64,000 nt of DNA. Source: Proteles cristata cristata (Eukaryota > Chordata > Mammalia > Carnivora > Hyaenidae). This document shows, one piece after another, positions 22,837 through 33,240 of this stretch. The notes below the pieces were generated by a model that was not told where the DNA came from, ran no database searches, and saw only the letters and a program-made list of their open reading frames with translations. Position 1 is the first letter of the stretch. Each line of letters begins with the position of its first letter. The DNA lies in the NCBI GenBank assembly GCA_017311185.1, contig JAESUZ010002613.1, forward strand, positions 1,178,001 through 1,242,000, in the 5' to 3' direction. The translations under genes and the position numbers were made by a program.

Positions 22837-23272
22837 TTGTTTTTATTACTTGATACAATCCTTTATTGTGGAGCTCTGTCTTAGGGACCTAACTTCTCCA
22901 ATAGACTCTACATCACTTCCATTCATTAACCAAATTTGAACGAGTAGTCACTTGCACCATCCTCTATGGAGACTGGGGCCCTGGTTAAGGCTACTTGATT
23001 TGTTTGCTAAGCCTTAAGTTGTATGTCATAGCCTCTCCACCTTTATCTTTATTTGAGGTGGACTTTCTAACCATGAATCTCTTGGATCCCATTTTCTGTT
23101 ATGGAAATCTTCATCCTGCTTTGCAATGTTGGCTTCATCACTTCTAAAGGAAATGATCATGATGGACTTATCAATTCCTAAGGCTGTGCATTAAGGTCTG
23201 AGTTAAAATGGCCACAGTATAATTGAGCATCCCAGTAGACCTCCTAAGAAACCTAGTTATTCACCATCTTAC
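22301..23272. other. DEFB130-like intron, 5' part
   Basis: Unique sequence with a T/TG-rich run at 22802-22849. The last 40 bases next to exon 1 resemble the matching stretch beside DEFB109-like exon 1 ('rtagacct..tta..caccatcttac'), supporting shared ancestry. Confidence 0.45.
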
Positions 23273-23330
23273 CTTTTGGTATTATAGTCACAAAGAGGAG
23301 GAGAACAGAAAGAAGAGAATGGAGTCTCAT
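23273..23330 (-). CDS. DEFB130: Beta-defensin 130-like, exon 1 (signal peptide)
   Basis: First coding exon: 19 codons plus one base. It encodes a short basic start (Met-Arg-Leu-His) and a Leu/Val-rich hydrophobic core, ending '..IIPK', a typical secretory signal. It differs from human DEFB130 as I recall it only at a few conservative positions. The ATG sits in a favourable context (CACCATGA). The donor is AAAG followed by GTAAGA in phase 1, matching exon 2 at 16949. A paralogous exon with the same opening residues and donor phase is found at 50647-50701. The exon is too short to be found by length alone; homology and the splice fit identify it. Confidence 0.92.
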
Positions 23331-23381
23331 GGTGGAATGCCCAGTAGGAAGGTGAATGATCAGGGGTAGTGGAGCACAGGG

Positions 23382-23392
23382 CCTTTTATTTA
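23382..23392 (-). promoter_or_regulatory. TATA-like element of the DEFB130-like gene
   Basis: The minus strand reads TAAATAAAAGG about 55 bases upstream of the ATG. This would place transcription start near 23355 and leave a 5' untranslated region of about 25 bases. The position parallels the CATAAAAAG element upstream of the DEFB109-like gene. Promoter use is inferred. Confidence 0.45.
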
Positions 23393-23399
23393 CTTCTGG

Positions 23400-23745
23400 A
23401 AGACTGAGGTTCCTTGTGGTCAATGAAGCTTAACAGTAACAAAATAAAACAGCTTCCGTTGGAATATTTCCAAACCCCAGAGTCTCTAAATTCGGTGACA
23501 AATTAACCTAATGGTAGGAAACCAGATGGTTAGCCCTCTACTTTTTCTATGGGTTCTCAAATTCCCCAGAGGTGAGTGCCTTTGGCCAATTGTCTTTTGA
23601 AGGGGACCAGGAAGTAAGGTCACATGAGTGTAAAGTCTTTATTACCAGAAGTAGTCTGACTTGCAAGAGAACGCTTCTACAACGCACTGTTTTTCACAGT
23701 AAGGATAAGAGAATTGCCTAAGGATCATTTAAAAATAAAAAAGAA
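23400..23745. other. Upstream region of the DEFB130-like gene
   Basis: Unique sequence 5' of the gene and the likely site of regulatory elements. I cannot assign specific factor sites with confidence. Confidence 0.35.
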
Positions 23746-23937
23746 GGGGGTGCTTGGGCGGCTCAGTTGGTTGACTTCAGCTCAGGTCATGATCTCACAG
23801 CTTGAGGGTTTGAGCCCCATGCTTGGGATTTTTTCACCTTCTCTCTCTCTCTGCCCCTATTCTCCTCTCTCTCTCCCTCCTTCTCTCTCCTTCTCTCTCT
23901 CTCTCTCTCTCTCTCAAAATTAATGTTAAAAAAAGAA
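23746..23937 (+). repeat. Carnivore SINE
   Basis: Sense, diverged, with an expanded CT-rich region and tail 'caaaattaatgttaaaaaaa'. It is opposite in orientation to the gene and about 400 bp upstream of it. Confidence 0.88.
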
Positions 23938-23939
23938 GA

Positions 23940-24360
23940 AGATGTATTTTTAAGCTATTCCTGAAAGAAGAAACTAATGTCACATATGTATGATGTTCTT
24001 AATAGTATCTGGAAGGTAAATAGGCTTAGGTCACACTGAAAACTAACATTTTCTCCTCTGTTATTAATCCTTTATATAACAGTCCCACATGACAAGGGTG
24101 GTGAGATCAGGAGAGTTAAAAATCAAACATAAAGAGTACACTATGTCTCTGATAGCCATTTATTGTCAGAAGATTATATGTGTACAGCTTCAAGAGACTT
24201 CCTAACCTCTCATCCTCCCACTGAAAATCTGAGAGCATGCCTTTGACTAAGAATCAACTGACCCAAAACCAATCATCTAAAGCTAATTTACCTAGTGATC
24301 AATGGCTTAATGATACATGTATCTAAATTCATTTATGTTTTCATTTACAAACCTTCATAT
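23940..24360. other. No gene seen
   Basis: AT-rich unique spacer. Confidence 0.4.
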
Positions 24361-24819
24361 GTGATATCAGCCTTTTTGAGAAAAATTCTATATACTTTTA
24401 TATCTTCTGTTTTGGCTACTTTTGGTCATTTTCATGTTTGCTGTTAATGTGTTATTATTTATTTTTAATAACTGACATTTAACATGACTCACTTGAAGAT
24501 TTGATGCATTTATATGTTGCTATATGATTACCACTATAGTGTTAGATAATATCTCCATCAGGTCACACAATTATCATATTTTTCTTGTGGTGAGAATAGC
24601 TAAGATCTAGTCTCTTAGTAACTTTGAAGTTCATAAGACAGCATTATTGACTATAATCACTAACCTGTGCATTAAATCTCCAGAACATAGTTACTAGTTG
24701 TAAGTATGTATCCTTGAATAACGTTTCCCCACTTTCCTCAGCCTTCAGCCCCTGGTCAACACCATTATAGTTTCTGTTTGTATGAGTTCAACTTTACTTA
24801 TTTATTTATATATTTTTAT

Positions 24820-25024
24820 TTTTTAAATGTTCATTTATTTTTGAGAGAGAGAAAGAGCATGAGCAGGGGAAGAGCAGAGAGAGAAAGAGACACAGAATCT
24901 GAAGCAGGCTCCAGGCTCCGAGCTGTCAGCACAGAGCCTGATGCAGAGCTCGAACTCACGAATCATGAGATCATGACCTGAGCGAAAGTCAGATGCTTAA
25001 CTAACTCATCCACCCAGGAATCCC
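24820..25024 (-). repeat. Carnivore SINE inside L1
   Basis: Antisense; head decayed to 'catccacccaggaatccct'. It abuts the next SINE. Confidence 0.88.
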
Positions 25025-25239
25025 TCTTTTTTTTAAATCTTTATTTAATTTGGGAAAGAAAGAGAGAGTGTGTGTATACAAGCAAGGAAGAGGCAGAGAA
25101 AGAGGTAGACAGTCCCAAGCAGGCTCCACACTGCCAGTGCAGAGCCCATCACAGAGCTCAGTCTCATAAACTGTGAGATCATGACCTGAGCCAAAATCAA
25201 GAGTCAGACGCTCTACTGACTAAGCTACCCAGGCACCCC
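25025..25239 (-). repeat. Carnivore SINE inside L1
   Basis: Antisense, old; head 'taagctacccaggcacccc'. It forms a same-orientation pair with the preceding copy. Confidence 0.88.
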
Positions 25240-25608
25240 ACAAATAGCAGGATTTCACTTTTTCTCATGACTGAATAATAATCCATTGTCTACGTATTAT
25301 ACATACAATGTATATATATCACATTTTCTTCATCTGTTTTCTGTTGATGGACAGTAAAGGTTGCTGCTATATCTTGTTCATTATGAAAAATGCTGCAATA
25401 AACAAGGAAGTGGAGATATCTCTTCATTTCCTCTGGATATACACCCGGAAGTGGGATTACTGGGTCATATTTGTTTCTATTCTTAACTTTGTGAGGAACC
25501 TCCACACTGTTTCCATAGCAGCTGAGCCATTTTGCATTCTGCCAGCAGTAAGGGCTCCCCCTTTTCCCCACAGCTTGGCCAATGCTTGTTATCTCTTGTT
25601 TGTTTGTT

Positions 25609-25813
25609 TTTAATTTTTTAACGTTTATTTATTTTTGAGACAGAGAGACACAGAACACTACTAGGGGAGGGGCAGAGAGAGAGGGGATCTGAAGTAGGCT
25701 CCGGGCTTTGAGGCGTCAGCAGAGAACTTGATGAGGGCCTGAACCCACAAATGGTGAGATCATGATGTGAGCCAAAGTCAGATGCTTAAGCGACTGAGTC
25801 ACCCAGATGCCCC
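25609..25813 (-). repeat. Carnivore SINE inside L1
   Basis: Antisense; head 'gagtcacccagatgcccc'. 'cttgtttgtttgttt' occurs on both sides. Confidence 0.9.
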
Positions 25814-25824
25814 TTGTTTGTTTG

Positions 25825-26032
25825 TTTAAAGTTTATATATTTTGAGAGAGAGAGAGAGAGGACACTAGCAGGGGAGGGGCGGGGAGGGGAGTGGGGGGAG
25901 AGAGAATCCCAAGCAGGCTCCATGCTGTCAGCATGGTTCCCCATGTGGGACTCAAACTGATGAGCCATGAGATTATGACCTGAGCCAAAATCCAGAGATG
26001 GACGCTTAAACAATGGAGCTATCCAGATGCCC
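25825..26032 (-). repeat. Carnivore SINE inside L1
   Basis: Antisense, more decayed; head 'ggagctatccagatgccc'. It follows the previous copy after a TTTG-rich spacer. Confidence 0.88.
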
Positions 26033-26734
26033 TACTTGTCTTCTTGATGACAGCTACTGTAATAGGTGGTATGTCACTGTGGTTTTGATTTACATTTCCT
26101 GATGATTAGTGATGCTGAGAATCTTTGCATGTACCTGCTGGCCATTTATATGTTTTCTTTGGGAAAAAATGTCTGTTCAGTTCCTCTGCTCACGTTTTCA
26201 AGTCAGTTGCTTATATTTTTGTGTTATTGAATTGAATGAGTTCTTGATATATATTTATGTGGATACGTATTAACTCCTTATCTGACGTATGGTTTGCAAA
26301 TATTTCCCCCCATTCCAAAGCTTGCCTTTTTATTTTGTTATTTCTTTTGCTGTATAGAGCTTTGTAGTTTAATGTGGTTCCACTTGTTGATTTTTGCCTT
26401 TGTTGCTTGTACTTTTGGTGTCACATCCGAAAAAGGCACTGCCAAGCCAGACATCAAGGTGCTTTCCCCTGTGTCTTCTTGCAGGAATTTCACAGCATCT
26501 GGTATTGTTTGAAGTCTTTAGTCCATTTTGAGGTAATTTTTGAGTGGTGTAAGTTAGGAGTCCAACTTCACAGCTCTCCATGTGGCTGTCCAGTTTTCCC
26601 AACATCATTTGTTGAATTGATTATTATTTCTCCATTATGTGTTCTTGGCTTCTCAAATATTGGTTGACTTTATATGCAAGGTTTGTTTCTGGACTCTCCC
26701 TTCTCTTTCATTAGTCTCTGTGTCTATTTTTTGA

Positions 26735-26940
26735 AAATATTTTTTAAATGTTTGTTTATTTTTGAGAGAGAAAAGGATAGAGAATGAGTGGGAGAGGGGC
26801 AAAGAGAGAGGACAGAGGATCTGAACCCGGCTCTGTGCTGACAGCAGAGAACCCAATGTGAGGCTTGAACTCATAAACTGTGAGATCGTTACCTGAGCCA
26901 AAGTTGGATGCTTAACCCGCTAAGCCACCCAGGTGCCCCT
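26735..26940 (-). repeat. Carnivore SINE inside L1
   Basis: Antisense; flanked by a 17 bp duplication, CTCTGTGTMTATTTTTT, at about 26715 and 26939, with one mismatch. Confidence 0.93.
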
Positions 26941-29222
26941 CTGTGTATATTTTTTATGCCCAAAGTTTTCAATTGTTTTTGGTTTTGATGCTATTGTAAA
27001 TAGAATCATTTTCTTTTTCAGATAATTTTTGTTGGTGCTTAGAAATGCAACTACTATGTTGATTTCGTATCCTCCAGCTTTACTAAATTTGTTAACTAGA
27101 TCTAACGGTTTTTCAGCAGAGTCTTCAGGATTTTCCGTATACATAATCACATCATCTGCGAATAGAGATCATTTTACTTGCTCCTTTCCAATTCTTACTG
27201 CCTTTTATTTTTTTCTTGCTGGACTGCTCTGGCTAGGGCTTCCAGTACTATGCTGAATGTGAGTGGAGAAAGTGGGTACACTTGTCTTGTTCCTGATCGT
27301 AGGTGGAAAGCTTGCAACCTTTCATCACGGAGTATATTAGCTGTGGGTTTGTCATTTACGGTCTTTATCAGGTTGAGGTACTGTCTATACCTAATTTGTT
27401 AAGAGGGTTTTGTTTGTTTGTTTGTTTGTTTGGTCATGAATGGATGTAAAATTTTGACACTTTTTCATCTCTTGAGATGATCATATGATTTTCATCTTTC
27501 ATTCTATTAATTTGATGTGTTACTTCTATTAATTTGCATATCATGAACCATGCCTGCATCACAGGGAGAAATCCCATGTGACTGTGGTGGATGATCTTTT
27601 TAATGTTCTGCTGAATTCAATTTGCTAGTATTTCTTTAAAATGTTTGCATCTATGTTCACCAGGGATATTGTCCTCTTAGATTGTAGTGTTCTTTTCTGG
27701 CTTTGATATCAGGGTAATGCTGACCTTGTCAAATGAGTTTGGAAATATTCCCTCTTCCTCAATTTTTTAGAAGAGTTTAATAAGGATTGTCATTAATTGT
27801 TCTTTAAATGTTTGGTAAAAATCACCAGTAAAGTCAACCGGTTATGGTATTTCTTCATTTGATTACTGACTCAATGTGCTTACTAGTAATTGCTTTGTTA
27901 AGATTTTCTATTTCTCCCTGATTCAGACTTGGTAGGTTATATGTTTCTAAGAATTCATTCATTTCTTCTAAGTTGTCCAGTTTTTTAGAATATAGTTGTC
28001 ATAGTAGCCTCTATGATTCTCTTTATTTCTATATTTCCAGTTGTAATGTCTCCTCTTTCATTTATAATTGTATTGATGGGTTCTCTCTCTCTCTTTTTCT
28101 CCATTTAGTCTACCTAAAGCTTTGTCAATTTTATCTTTTCAAAGAAGCAACCCTCAGTTCAGTTCATCTTTTCTATTGTTTTCCTATTCTCTGTTTCATT
28201 TGTCTATGCCCTAGCCTTTATTTTTTCCTTCCTTCTGCTAACTTTGGAATTAGTTTGTTCTTTTTTTAGTTCCAGGAGGCATGATGTGAGTTCTTTCTTG
28301 TTGATTGCTATGAACTTCCTTCTTAGAACTGCTTTTGCCACATTCCATGAGTTTTCTTGTTTTGTGTTTCCATTTTGTTTTTCTCAAGATATTTTTTTCA
28401 TTTCCCCTTTAATTTCTTCTTTGATCCTTGACTATTCAGGACAGTATTATTTAATTGTTCTGTATTCAACAGTTTTCCTCCTATTACTGATTTCTAGTTT
28501 TAACCATTGTGATCAGAGAAGATACTTGATATGTTTTCAGTCTTCTTGAACTTACCAATACGTACTTGTTTTGTGGCCTAAAATATGGTATGCCGGTAAA
28601 TGTTCCATGTGCACCTGAGAAGAATGTGTATTCGGCTGCTATCAGACAGAATGTTCTATATATGCCTGTTAGGTCCAGGTGGTCTAGAGTATTGTTCAAA
28701 TCCACCATTTCCATATTGATTCTCTGTGTGGATGATCTACCATTGTTAAGAGCGGGATATTAAAGCTCCAAACTTACTGTCTCACTGTTTATTTCTCCTT
28801 TTAGTTTGATTAGTTCTTGCTCTATAAATTTTTGCGCTTTGATATTGAGTCCTTAAATATTTATAATTTTTATATCTTTTTGATAGACTGACCCATTTAT
28901 CTTTATATAATGACCTCCTGTGTCTTTTTAAACCATTTTTAGTTTAAAGCCTATTATACATTAGTAACCATTTCACTAACCAGAAGAAATCTGAAGAGGC
29001 TTTTCGCTTTTATACAAAAAGTCATTCCTGTACTAATGTAGGTCTTTCATAAAAGGAAAGTAGTATAATGTGACCTTTTGAATGGAAGGGGTTATTCTTT
29101 ACTTAGGCCATTTTAACCTATGAAGGTTTTCATAGGGATGCTCTATATGTGGATAGTAGGGGGAAACCTGTAACTTATTTAAAATAGACAAATTTCTTAA
29201 AATACCAAAACTCCCAAAGTTT

Positions 29223-29322
29223 ACATAAGAAGTTATAGGTAACATGAGCAGTCCAATGTTCATCAAAGAAAACATAAGAAGTTATAGGTAACATGAGCAG
29301 TCCAATGTTCATCAAAGAAAAC
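29223..29322. repeat. 49 bp perfect tandem duplication
   Basis: Two identical head-to-tail copies (29223-29271 and 29272-29320), plus two further matching bases. Zero mismatches inside an otherwise strongly decayed L1 implies a recent event or an assembly artefact. Confidence 0.9.
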
Positions 29323-29330
29323 TAATGTGC

Positions 29331-29545
29331 GGGGCTCAGTCGGTTGGGTGTCCGACTTCAGCTCGGGTCATGATCTCATGGTTCGTGGGTTCGAGCCCCG
29401 CATTGGGCACTGTGCTCACAGCTAGCTAAGAGCCTGGAGGCTGCTTCGGATTCTGTGTCTCCCCCTCTCTCTGATTCTCCCCTGCTCATGTGGTCTCTAT
29501 CTCTCTCTCAAAAAATAAATAAAACATTTAAAAAAAAAAAAAAAA
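29331..29545 (+). repeat. Carnivore SINE
   Basis: Sense copy with its first bases missing; flanked by a perfect 14 bp duplication, GAAAACTAATGTGC, at 29317-29330 and 29546-29559. It inserted immediately after the 49 bp tandem duplication. Confidence 0.95.
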
Positions 29546-30963
29546 GAAAACTAATGTGCAGTTTAAAGCATTTCAGCAAAGAAAATTCAAGACCAGATAA
29601 TGTCATTTATAAGAGTATCCTTTCATGCATTTAAAGAATAAATAATACCAATTTTGCAAAAATCTTCCAAAAATTAGATGAGAGAAAACTAACCAACTAA
29701 TGTTCTGATTAAGTTTTTGAGGCCAATTGTACATTAATCCAAAACAAGACAAAATCTTTTCAAGAAAATAAAATTTAAAATAGAATACTGTATCTTATTA
29801 TGGTGTTATTTATAAAATTTTAGCAAATTTAACCCATCAGTGTATCAAGAAGATCATATAATATAACCAAATGGAGTATTTTCTAGGAATACAAGATTGT
29901 TACAACATTTAAAATTAATGTTGATTTAATATATTATATAAATATGTATAAATATATTAATATATTAAAAGTAATATATTTCCACATATCAACAGACTGA
30001 GAAAAGAGAAAACATTTCATCATCTCCACACAGATAGCACCAACAGCTGACAATATCAACATCCACTTATGATTAAAAGCTCAACAAATTAGCAAATAAA
30101 TAAGGATTTACCAACCTGATAACAATATCTATGAAAAACCTCAAGCAACAATCTTATGTCTGGAGATCTTATAGTGTATAATAAGGCAAATAAATAAATA
30201 AATAACATTTATACATATCGGAAGCAAAGAAATAAACTACCTAATTCACAGATGATGGTGTGTCATTTTCTATGTAGAAAATCTCAAAGCACACCAAACA
30301 GCTACTAGAATAATTAGCAGGTTTAGTAAGTTTGCAGGAAATAGTATATAAGTCAATTGTATTACCTATGCAAAAAATTGACAACTGAAAACTGAAACAA
30401 AACAAAACAAAAAAAGCTCCAAAATTTAAAACAGTTTCAAAAAGCATGAAATAATTAGAGATAAATCTAAAACTGTATATGCAAGATTTGTATCATGAAA
30501 ACTACAAAACAGTGAAGTGAGGAATTATATAAGACCTATGAATGGTAAGACTTAGAGTGTTCATGGAACTGAAGACTGTTATTGCCAAGATCTCAGTTCT
30601 CCCAAAATTATCTGATATAATGCCAACCAAAATCCCAGCACAATCTTATTTTTTTAAGAACGTGATAGGCAGATTATAAAGTTTTTTTACTGATATGCAA
30701 AGGTATACAATAGCCAAACCTTTGAAAAAGAACAAGAATATTGGAAGACTTATACTATCTATTTTTAAAACTTATATAAATCTATAGTATGAAGACAGTA
30801 TAGTTTTGATGTCAGGATAGACATATAGATAATAGGACAGAACAGAGTGCATAGACCCACAAAAATGCAGTCAATTGAAATTTGATAGTGATACTGCTAT
30901 GGTCTGAACGTTTGTGTTCCCCCCAAATTCATATGTTGAAATCCTAACACTGCTAAGTGATAA

Positions 30964-31590
30964 TGATGTGGGAAACAAAGGCAAACAAAAAATAAATAAA
31001 TAAATAAATAAATAAATGAATGAATAAATGAATAAATGAATAAATGAATAAATTTCCTTACTACTTAGAGCCATTGATAAGTGCTGAAACAGGCTTCCTC
31101 TGGGAGTTCAGCTGCCTTGATCTTGATACTTTGCTAAGGGCAAAAGGCAGTCTTAGCTTAACATTATCCTGACCTGCAGGATCCTGGGGGGTCCACTTTA
31201 AACACATAGAACTTCCTTTGGAAACTTTCTTTATCTCTACCCAATGAAGACATGTGTCAGGAAACATGCTCCACAGCCTATGGCCCACTGATAGACATCT
31301 GAAGAGTCTCTACCTGAAGGTTTACTAATAAATGACCTTTCCCTAACAATAGCTACCCCCTAAGAGTCTTGGATACCTCATTTTCCAAATTCCTTGGAGG
31401 CTTGTGCTGTCCCTAACTCCTTCCCAACTAGAAAGTATATCATCAGTCACCCCTCACAACCCCAGTGCAGCTCTTTCTGCCCACGGGTCCCATCCCCATG
31501 CTTCTTTAAGAAAACCACCCTTTTGCACGGAAGATGCCTCAAGAATTCTTTCTTGGCTTTTGGCTCCAAACCCCAACATTTCCACAACAG
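30964..31590 (+). mobile_element. ERV1-type solo LTR, sense
   Basis: Begins 'tgatgtgggaaaca' and ends in the retroviral R/U5-like 'gcctcaagaattctttcttg' stretch. It shares its start motif and end segment with the antisense LTR at 32258-32965. No internal retroviral genes accompany it. A target duplication could not be fixed. Confidence 0.65.
30985..31054. repeat. (AAAT)n / (AAATGAAT)n tetranucleotide repeat
   Basis: A run of AAAT units passing into AAATGAAT units inside the ERV1 LTR. Likely polymorphic. Confidence 0.9.
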
Positions 31591-31885
31591 GGATATTTAG
31601 GAGGTGGGACCTTTGGAGGGCAGTTAGGTCACGAGGCAGGGTCTCATAGGAGATGAGTACCATCACAGGAGTCCCCAGAGGGTGTGCTTCCCCTCCCACA
31701 CGTCAGGGTACAGCCAGACATCAGCAGTCTGCAGTCTGCAGGGGGAATCACACCCGACCTCCCCCATGCTGGCAAATCCATCTTGGATTTCCGGTGTCCT
31801 GAACTGTGAGAAATAAAGCTCTGTTGTTTGTAAGCCAGAATGGCTGTGGTATTTTGTTTCAGCAGCCCAAACAGATTAGGACAGC

Positions 31886-33240
31886 GAATAGATACCAAGA
31901 GACGCCGCCGTGACACACACCTGAACACGTGGAGCCAGCTTTGGGGCTGGAAACAGGCTAGAGGAGTTTAGAAATAATCCACACTGTCAGGAACAGGGCC
32001 TTTCAAGGTGATGCAGATGGAAGCTCAGAAAACAAAAGAGCAGAAGTGCAGGGCAAGCCTCCGTCTTCTTAGATGGCCAAGTAATCCTGCACAGAAGGGT
32101 AGCAGAAATGGACCACGAAGGCCGTTCTTTGAGGTCTCAGCCGGAAATGAGAAGCGTGTTGTTGGACAATGAAGAAAAGGCCAGCCTTGTTACAAAATGT
32201 GGCAAAGAATGTGGCAAAGTTGTGTTCACGTTCCAGTGTTTTGCAGAAGGCAGTGATGAGGTTTTGGGGGTGATGGTGGGTTTGTGGGATCCGGAGCCAA
32301 TGACCAAAAAAGAACTCCTGAAGACATTTTTGATGCAGAAAGGTGATTTTATTAAAGCACACGGACAGGGCAGCAGGAGCAGAAAGAGCTCCCTGGGGGC
32401 CATGAGGAGAGACTGGTTACACACTGCAGGGTTGGGGGAGGTAAGGTCCAGGGGAAGTTTCCACGAGATTTTCATATGCTAAAGAAGACTCTGATCCTGG
32501 AGGCCTAGCCATTGTCAAGCTAAGGTTGTTTTCCCTCCAGCAGAGCATTAGCATGAAGACCAGAGGGGGCTCCTGGAGACAGAGTCTTACTCTGCCTTCC
32601 TCGCCTCAAGTAGCTGTCAATGGGCTGCAGGTTAGGAGGACACTGAGTTCTGTCTGCCCTTTCCTTCTGCCTGTGTTTCCCACATCACTATGGAGGGACG
32701 ATGTTGGGGCTCCTGGAAAGGAGTCTGTAGGTTTCTGCGGATCAGGCTATTGATAAAATTGCCTTTTTCTTGTAATTTACTAGGATATCTGTAAATGGAT
32801 AGAGACTCAGGTCCTGCAGGATTGTGATCTCTATAGGTTAGCCATTTGTTTTCGCCTTTCCTTGTTCCTGGGCAGCCAGGAGCCCCAGGGGAATATCACT
32901 CGGGTCCCACCTGGGGTGAGGGTCGTCTTTGCTGACTGGCAACTTCCCTTCTGCTCATCAGGCAACACTCGTGAGTGTGAAAGTGGATATCTGGCTGAGG
33001 AAATATCTAAGCAAAGTGTTGAAGGGGTGGCCTGGCTTCTCCTCACTGCTTATATGAAATGCAGAAAGAGAAATGACTGAAAGACTGAATAGTTAATCAG
33101 AGAGGAAGCACAATTTAAACATTTAGAAACTCTCAGCCTCCCCTGTTGAAAGGAATGAGCAAAAGCTTGTTTGGGAGAGAACACAATGGGTGTGGCCAGA
33201 TCAGAGAAGAATCGTAAGGCTGGGCCACCTCAACAAAAGC
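31886..33240 (+). mobile_element. MaLR internal region, split by an antisense LTR
   Basis: Follows the MLT1 LTR in the same orientation. 'gaccacgaaggccgttctt' and 'aatgagaagcgtgttgttgg' lie before the interruption. 'ggatatctggctgaggaaat' and 'agcaaagtgttgaaggg' come after it. This is decayed, non-coding MaLR internal sequence. Confidence 0.65.
32258..32965 (-). mobile_element. ERV1-type LTR, antisense
   Basis: The minus strand shows a poly(A)-signal-bearing 'gctttaataaaatcacc', then an R/U5-like end, as in the sense LTR at 30964-31590. The motif 'tgatgtgggaaacacaggca' lies at about 32669-32688 on the minus strand. The boundary at 32965 is approximate and inferred from where MaLR sequence resumes. 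Confidence 0.6.

Larger units (their letters stand above)
16768..23330 (-). other. DEFB130: DEFB130-like gene, coding span
   Basis: The two coding exons (58 and 182 nt) sum to 240 nt: 79 codons plus stop, with a phase-1 junction. The intron (16950-23272, 6323 bp) begins GTAAGA and ends CAG. It contains three antisense SINEs, a GT microsatellite, an old L1 3' fragment and a MIR, all harmless to splicing as far as can be seen. The DEFB109-like gene lies about 14 kb upstream in the same orientation. Both exons are free of stops and frameshifts, so a working gene is the simplest reading. Confidence 0.9.
24365..28950 (-). mobile_element. Old L1 (L1M-type), antisense, SINE-interrupted
   Basis: From left to right: the 3' untranslated region ('cagaacatagttactag', 'agtctcttagtaactttgaa'), the ORF2 C-terminal part ('ccggaagtgggattactggg' at 25447-25466), the reverse-transcriptase region near 27100-27300, and more upstream ORF2 toward 28950. 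Reading frames are heavily broken. Five SINEs have inserted into it. The 5' part (ORF1 and promoter) is absent. Confidence 0.85.
29170..30893 (+). mobile_element. Old L1 (L1M-type) ORF2 fragment, sense
   Basis: Decayed ORF2 in sense orientation, for example 'aaatagacaaatttcttaaa', 'aacatccacttatgattaaa', 'aaaatctcaaagcacacc' and 'agcacaatcttatttt'. It is interrupted by a 49 bp tandem duplication and a SINE. The MaLR LTR begins where it stops. Confidence 0.75.
30895..31885 (+). mobile_element. MLT1A-like MaLR LTR, split by an ERV1 LTR
   Basis: Left part: 'tatggtctgaacgtttgtgt', 'aaattcatatgttgaaatcc'. Right part, from about 31590: 'aggaggtgggacctttgg', 'gaactgtgagaaataaagct' and 'agcagcccaaacagattagg'. 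The two parts belong to one LTR, separated by the inserted element at 30964-31590. Confidence 0.8.
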
